Below the pieces are notes generated by a model. That model ran no database searches. It saw nothing but the letters and a program-made list of their open reading frames with translations, and had not been told where the DNA came from. Both the position numbers and the translations under genes were made by a program. Below, piece by piece: positions 7,128 through 8,202 of a DNA stretch of 8,202 nt. The DNA comes from Desulfobacteraceae bacterium. GTDB taxonomy: Bacteria > Desulfobacterota > Desulfobacteria > Desulfobacterales > Desulfosarcinaceae. Within the stretch, counting starts at the first letter, position 1. Each line of letters begins with the position of its first letter. Location of the stretch: positions 1-8,202 of the forward strand of contig JALVQM010000497.1 of NCBI GenBank assembly GCA_027025615.1, written 5' to 3'.

Positions 7128-7155
7128 GCCGGCGGCCGCAGTCCGGACCGCCGGC
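7128..7155 (-). promoter_or_regulatory. GC-rich inverted repeat between hbd and the regulator gene
   Basis: GCCGGCGG (7128-7135) and CCGCCGGC (7148-7155) are perfect 8-base inverted repeats around a 12-base centre that itself contains TCCGGA. In the minus-strand transcript this stem-loop begins 9 bases after the hbd stop codon and ends 22 bases before the regulator's start, just upstream of its ribosome binding site. No T-run follows, so a terminator is unlikely. It could be an mRNA processing or stability element, or an operator. Confidence 0.45.
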
Positions 7156-7164
7156 AAGAACGAA

Positions 7165-8016
7165 TCAAGAGTAATCGTAAAAGCCCTTGCCGGTTTTTCT
7201 TCCCAGCCAGCCGGCTTCAACGTATTTGCGCAGCAGCGGGCAGGGCCGGTACTTGGGATCCTTGAACCCCTCGTAAAGGGTTTCCATGATGGCAAGGCAG
7301 GTATCCAGTCCGATCAGGTCGGCCAGGGCCAGGGGCCCCATGGGATGGTTCATGCCAAGCTTCATTACCGTGTCTATGGCTTCCCGGCTGCCCACTCCGT
7401 GATAAAGAGCAAAAACGGCCTCGTTGATCATCGGCAGCAGGATCCGGTTGGCGATAAAACCGGGGAAATCGCTGGCCTCGGCAGGAGTCTTTCCGAATTT
7501 TTCCGCCAGTTCCCAGGTAATCTTGAAGGTTTCGTCTGAGGTGGCCAGTCCTCGGATTACCTCCACCAATTTCATAACCGGTACCGGGTTCATGAAATGC
7601 ATACCGATTACCTTGTCAGGCCGGCCGGTCTGGGAGGCAATTCTGCCGATGGGAATCGAAGAGGTGTTGGTAGATAAAATTACTTCCGGACGACAAATAT
7701 CATCCAGGTTCCTGAAGATCTGAAATTTCAGATCCTGTCTTTCGGTGGCGGCTTCCACAACGAAGTCAGCATCGGCCATATCCTTGATATCAGTGCTGGT
7801 CTTGATCCGGTTGATTATGGCGTCTTTTTCGGCGGCGTCCAGTTTGCCTTTTGCAACGCTGCGTTCCAGGATCTTGGTGATGGAAGAAAGTCCGCGCTGA
7901 ACAAATTCATCGCTGATATCGTTCATGATGACATTTAAGCCACTGGCGGCCGCAACCTGGGCGATACCGCTTCCCATCTGTCCCGCACCGATTACACCAA
8001 ATGTTTTGATTTCCAT
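7165..8016 (-). CDS. hbd: 3-hydroxybutyryl-CoA dehydrogenase (3-hydroxyacyl-CoA dehydrogenase)
   Basis: A 283-residue single-function enzyme, the usual length for Hbd/PaaH-type proteins, catalysing NAD(P)-linked interconversion of 3-hydroxyacyl-CoA and 3-oxoacyl-CoA. Residues 1-185 form the Rossmann domain with GAGQMG (10-15) and the acidic D33 after the second strand, which favours NAD. The active site shows N117-T-S-S, His140 in GMHFMNPVP and Glu152 in KLVEVIRG, the catalytic His-Glu pair. The C-terminal helical domain includes FIANRIL (187-193) and the common end GRKTGKGFYDY. The start is ATG 8016, with AAGGAG 7 bases upstream. It lies 42 bases after the thiolase stop, supplying consecutive steps of beta-oxidation or of acetoacetyl-CoA/butyrate metabolism. 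It is not fused to an enoyl-CoA hydratase, unlike FadB. Confidence 0.95.
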   Translation of the reverse strand: MEIKTFGVIGAGQMGSGIAQVAAASGLNVIMNDISDEFVQRGLSSITKILERSVAKGKLDAAEKDAIINRIKTSTDIKDMADADFVVEAATERQDLKFQIFRNLDDICRPEVILSTNTSSIPIGRIASQTGRPDKVIGMHFMNPVPVMKLVEVIRGLATSDETFKITWELAEKFGKTPAEASDFPGFIANRILLPMINEAVFALYHGVGSREAIDTVMKLGMNHPMGPLALADLIGLDTCLAIMETLYEGFKDPKYRPCPLLRKYVEAGWLGRKTGKGFYDYS

Positions 8017-8058
8017 ATTAAGACTCCTTCTTGATTATGAAATTAAATACTGTAGTCA

Positions 8059-8202
8059 TTATTGCCTCTTAACCACAAGGGCCACCGCTTCACCGCCACC
8101 CAGGCAGAGGGAAGCCAGGCCTAGATGTTTATCCTGGCGGATCATTTCATAAAGCAGGGTGACCAGTACCCGGCAGCCGCTTGCGCCGATAGGGTGGCCC
8201 AG
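8059..8202 (-). CDS. Acetyl-CoA acetyltransferase (thiolase), C-terminal end only
   Basis: The last 47 codons of a thiolase enter from the right edge on the minus strand and stop at TAA (8059-8061). The visible peptide begins LGHPIGASGCRVLVTLL, holding the active-site histidine of the GHPxGxSG motif, and ends with SLCLGGGEAVALVVKR, holding the second catalytic cysteine of the CxGGG motif. These are the hallmarks of degradative and biosynthetic thiolases, which cleave 3-oxoacyl-CoA with CoA or condense two acetyl-CoA. Most of the protein, including the nucleophilic cysteine, is outside the window, so substrate range cannot be judged. The gene is first in order before hbd among those visible; the operon promoter must lie further right. 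Confidence 0.93.
   Translation of the reverse strand: MGHPIGASGCRVLVTLLYEMIRQDKHLGLASLCLGGGEAVALVVKRQ

Noticed and set aside
6614..7174. 186-residue open frame on the + strand opposite the XRE-cupin gene
   Set aside because: Antisense shadow; the minus-strand product has clear helix-turn-helix and cupin motifs.

Overview
The window looks like a chromosomal segment of a Desulfobacterota-type (former Deltaproteobacteria) anaerobe. This rests on gene content: a LivK/LivF transporter end next to an atypical AMP-forming acyl-CoA ligase, a tandem ACT protein, and a beta-oxidation cluster containing an XRE-cupin regulator. There is no rRNA, marker gene or search result here, so the taxonomy is an inference. 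No tRNA, CRISPR array, insertion sequence or phage gene was seen.

The left half (1-4006, + strand) runs in one direction. It holds the 3' part of a branched-chain-amino-acid-type ABC transporter substrate-binding protein, its LivF ATPase (probable TTG start), a small lipoprotein with an LEA14/WHy-like domain, and, after a GC-rich hairpin, an AMP-dependent acyl-CoA ligase. The ligase has a very altered P-loop and lacks the usual catalytic lysine near its C-terminus.

The middle (4007-5350) holds the remains of a sensor histidine kinase: DHp helix and HATPase remnants in two frames, with hallmark residues lost. A leader follows, then a tandem ACT-domain protein whose first domain carries an insertion, and then a rho-independent-like terminator.

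The right half (5351-8202, - strand) converges on the left half and reads, in transcription order, thiolase (3' end only), 3-hydroxybutyryl-CoA dehydrogenase, XRE-cupin regulator, acyl-CoA dehydrogenase. The gaps are 42, 59 and 48 bases, which suggests one operon. Three of the four short-chain beta-oxidation (or butyrate/acetoacetyl-CoA) steps are present; enoyl-CoA hydratase and electron-transfer flavoprotein are not in the window.

Taken together, the region could import a carboxylic acid or amino acid, activate it to a CoA ester and oxidise it, with the regulator sensing a pathway metabolite. That coupling is inferred from proximity only. The best leads are the lysine-less ligase and the decayed kinase. 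No wholly new system is evident.
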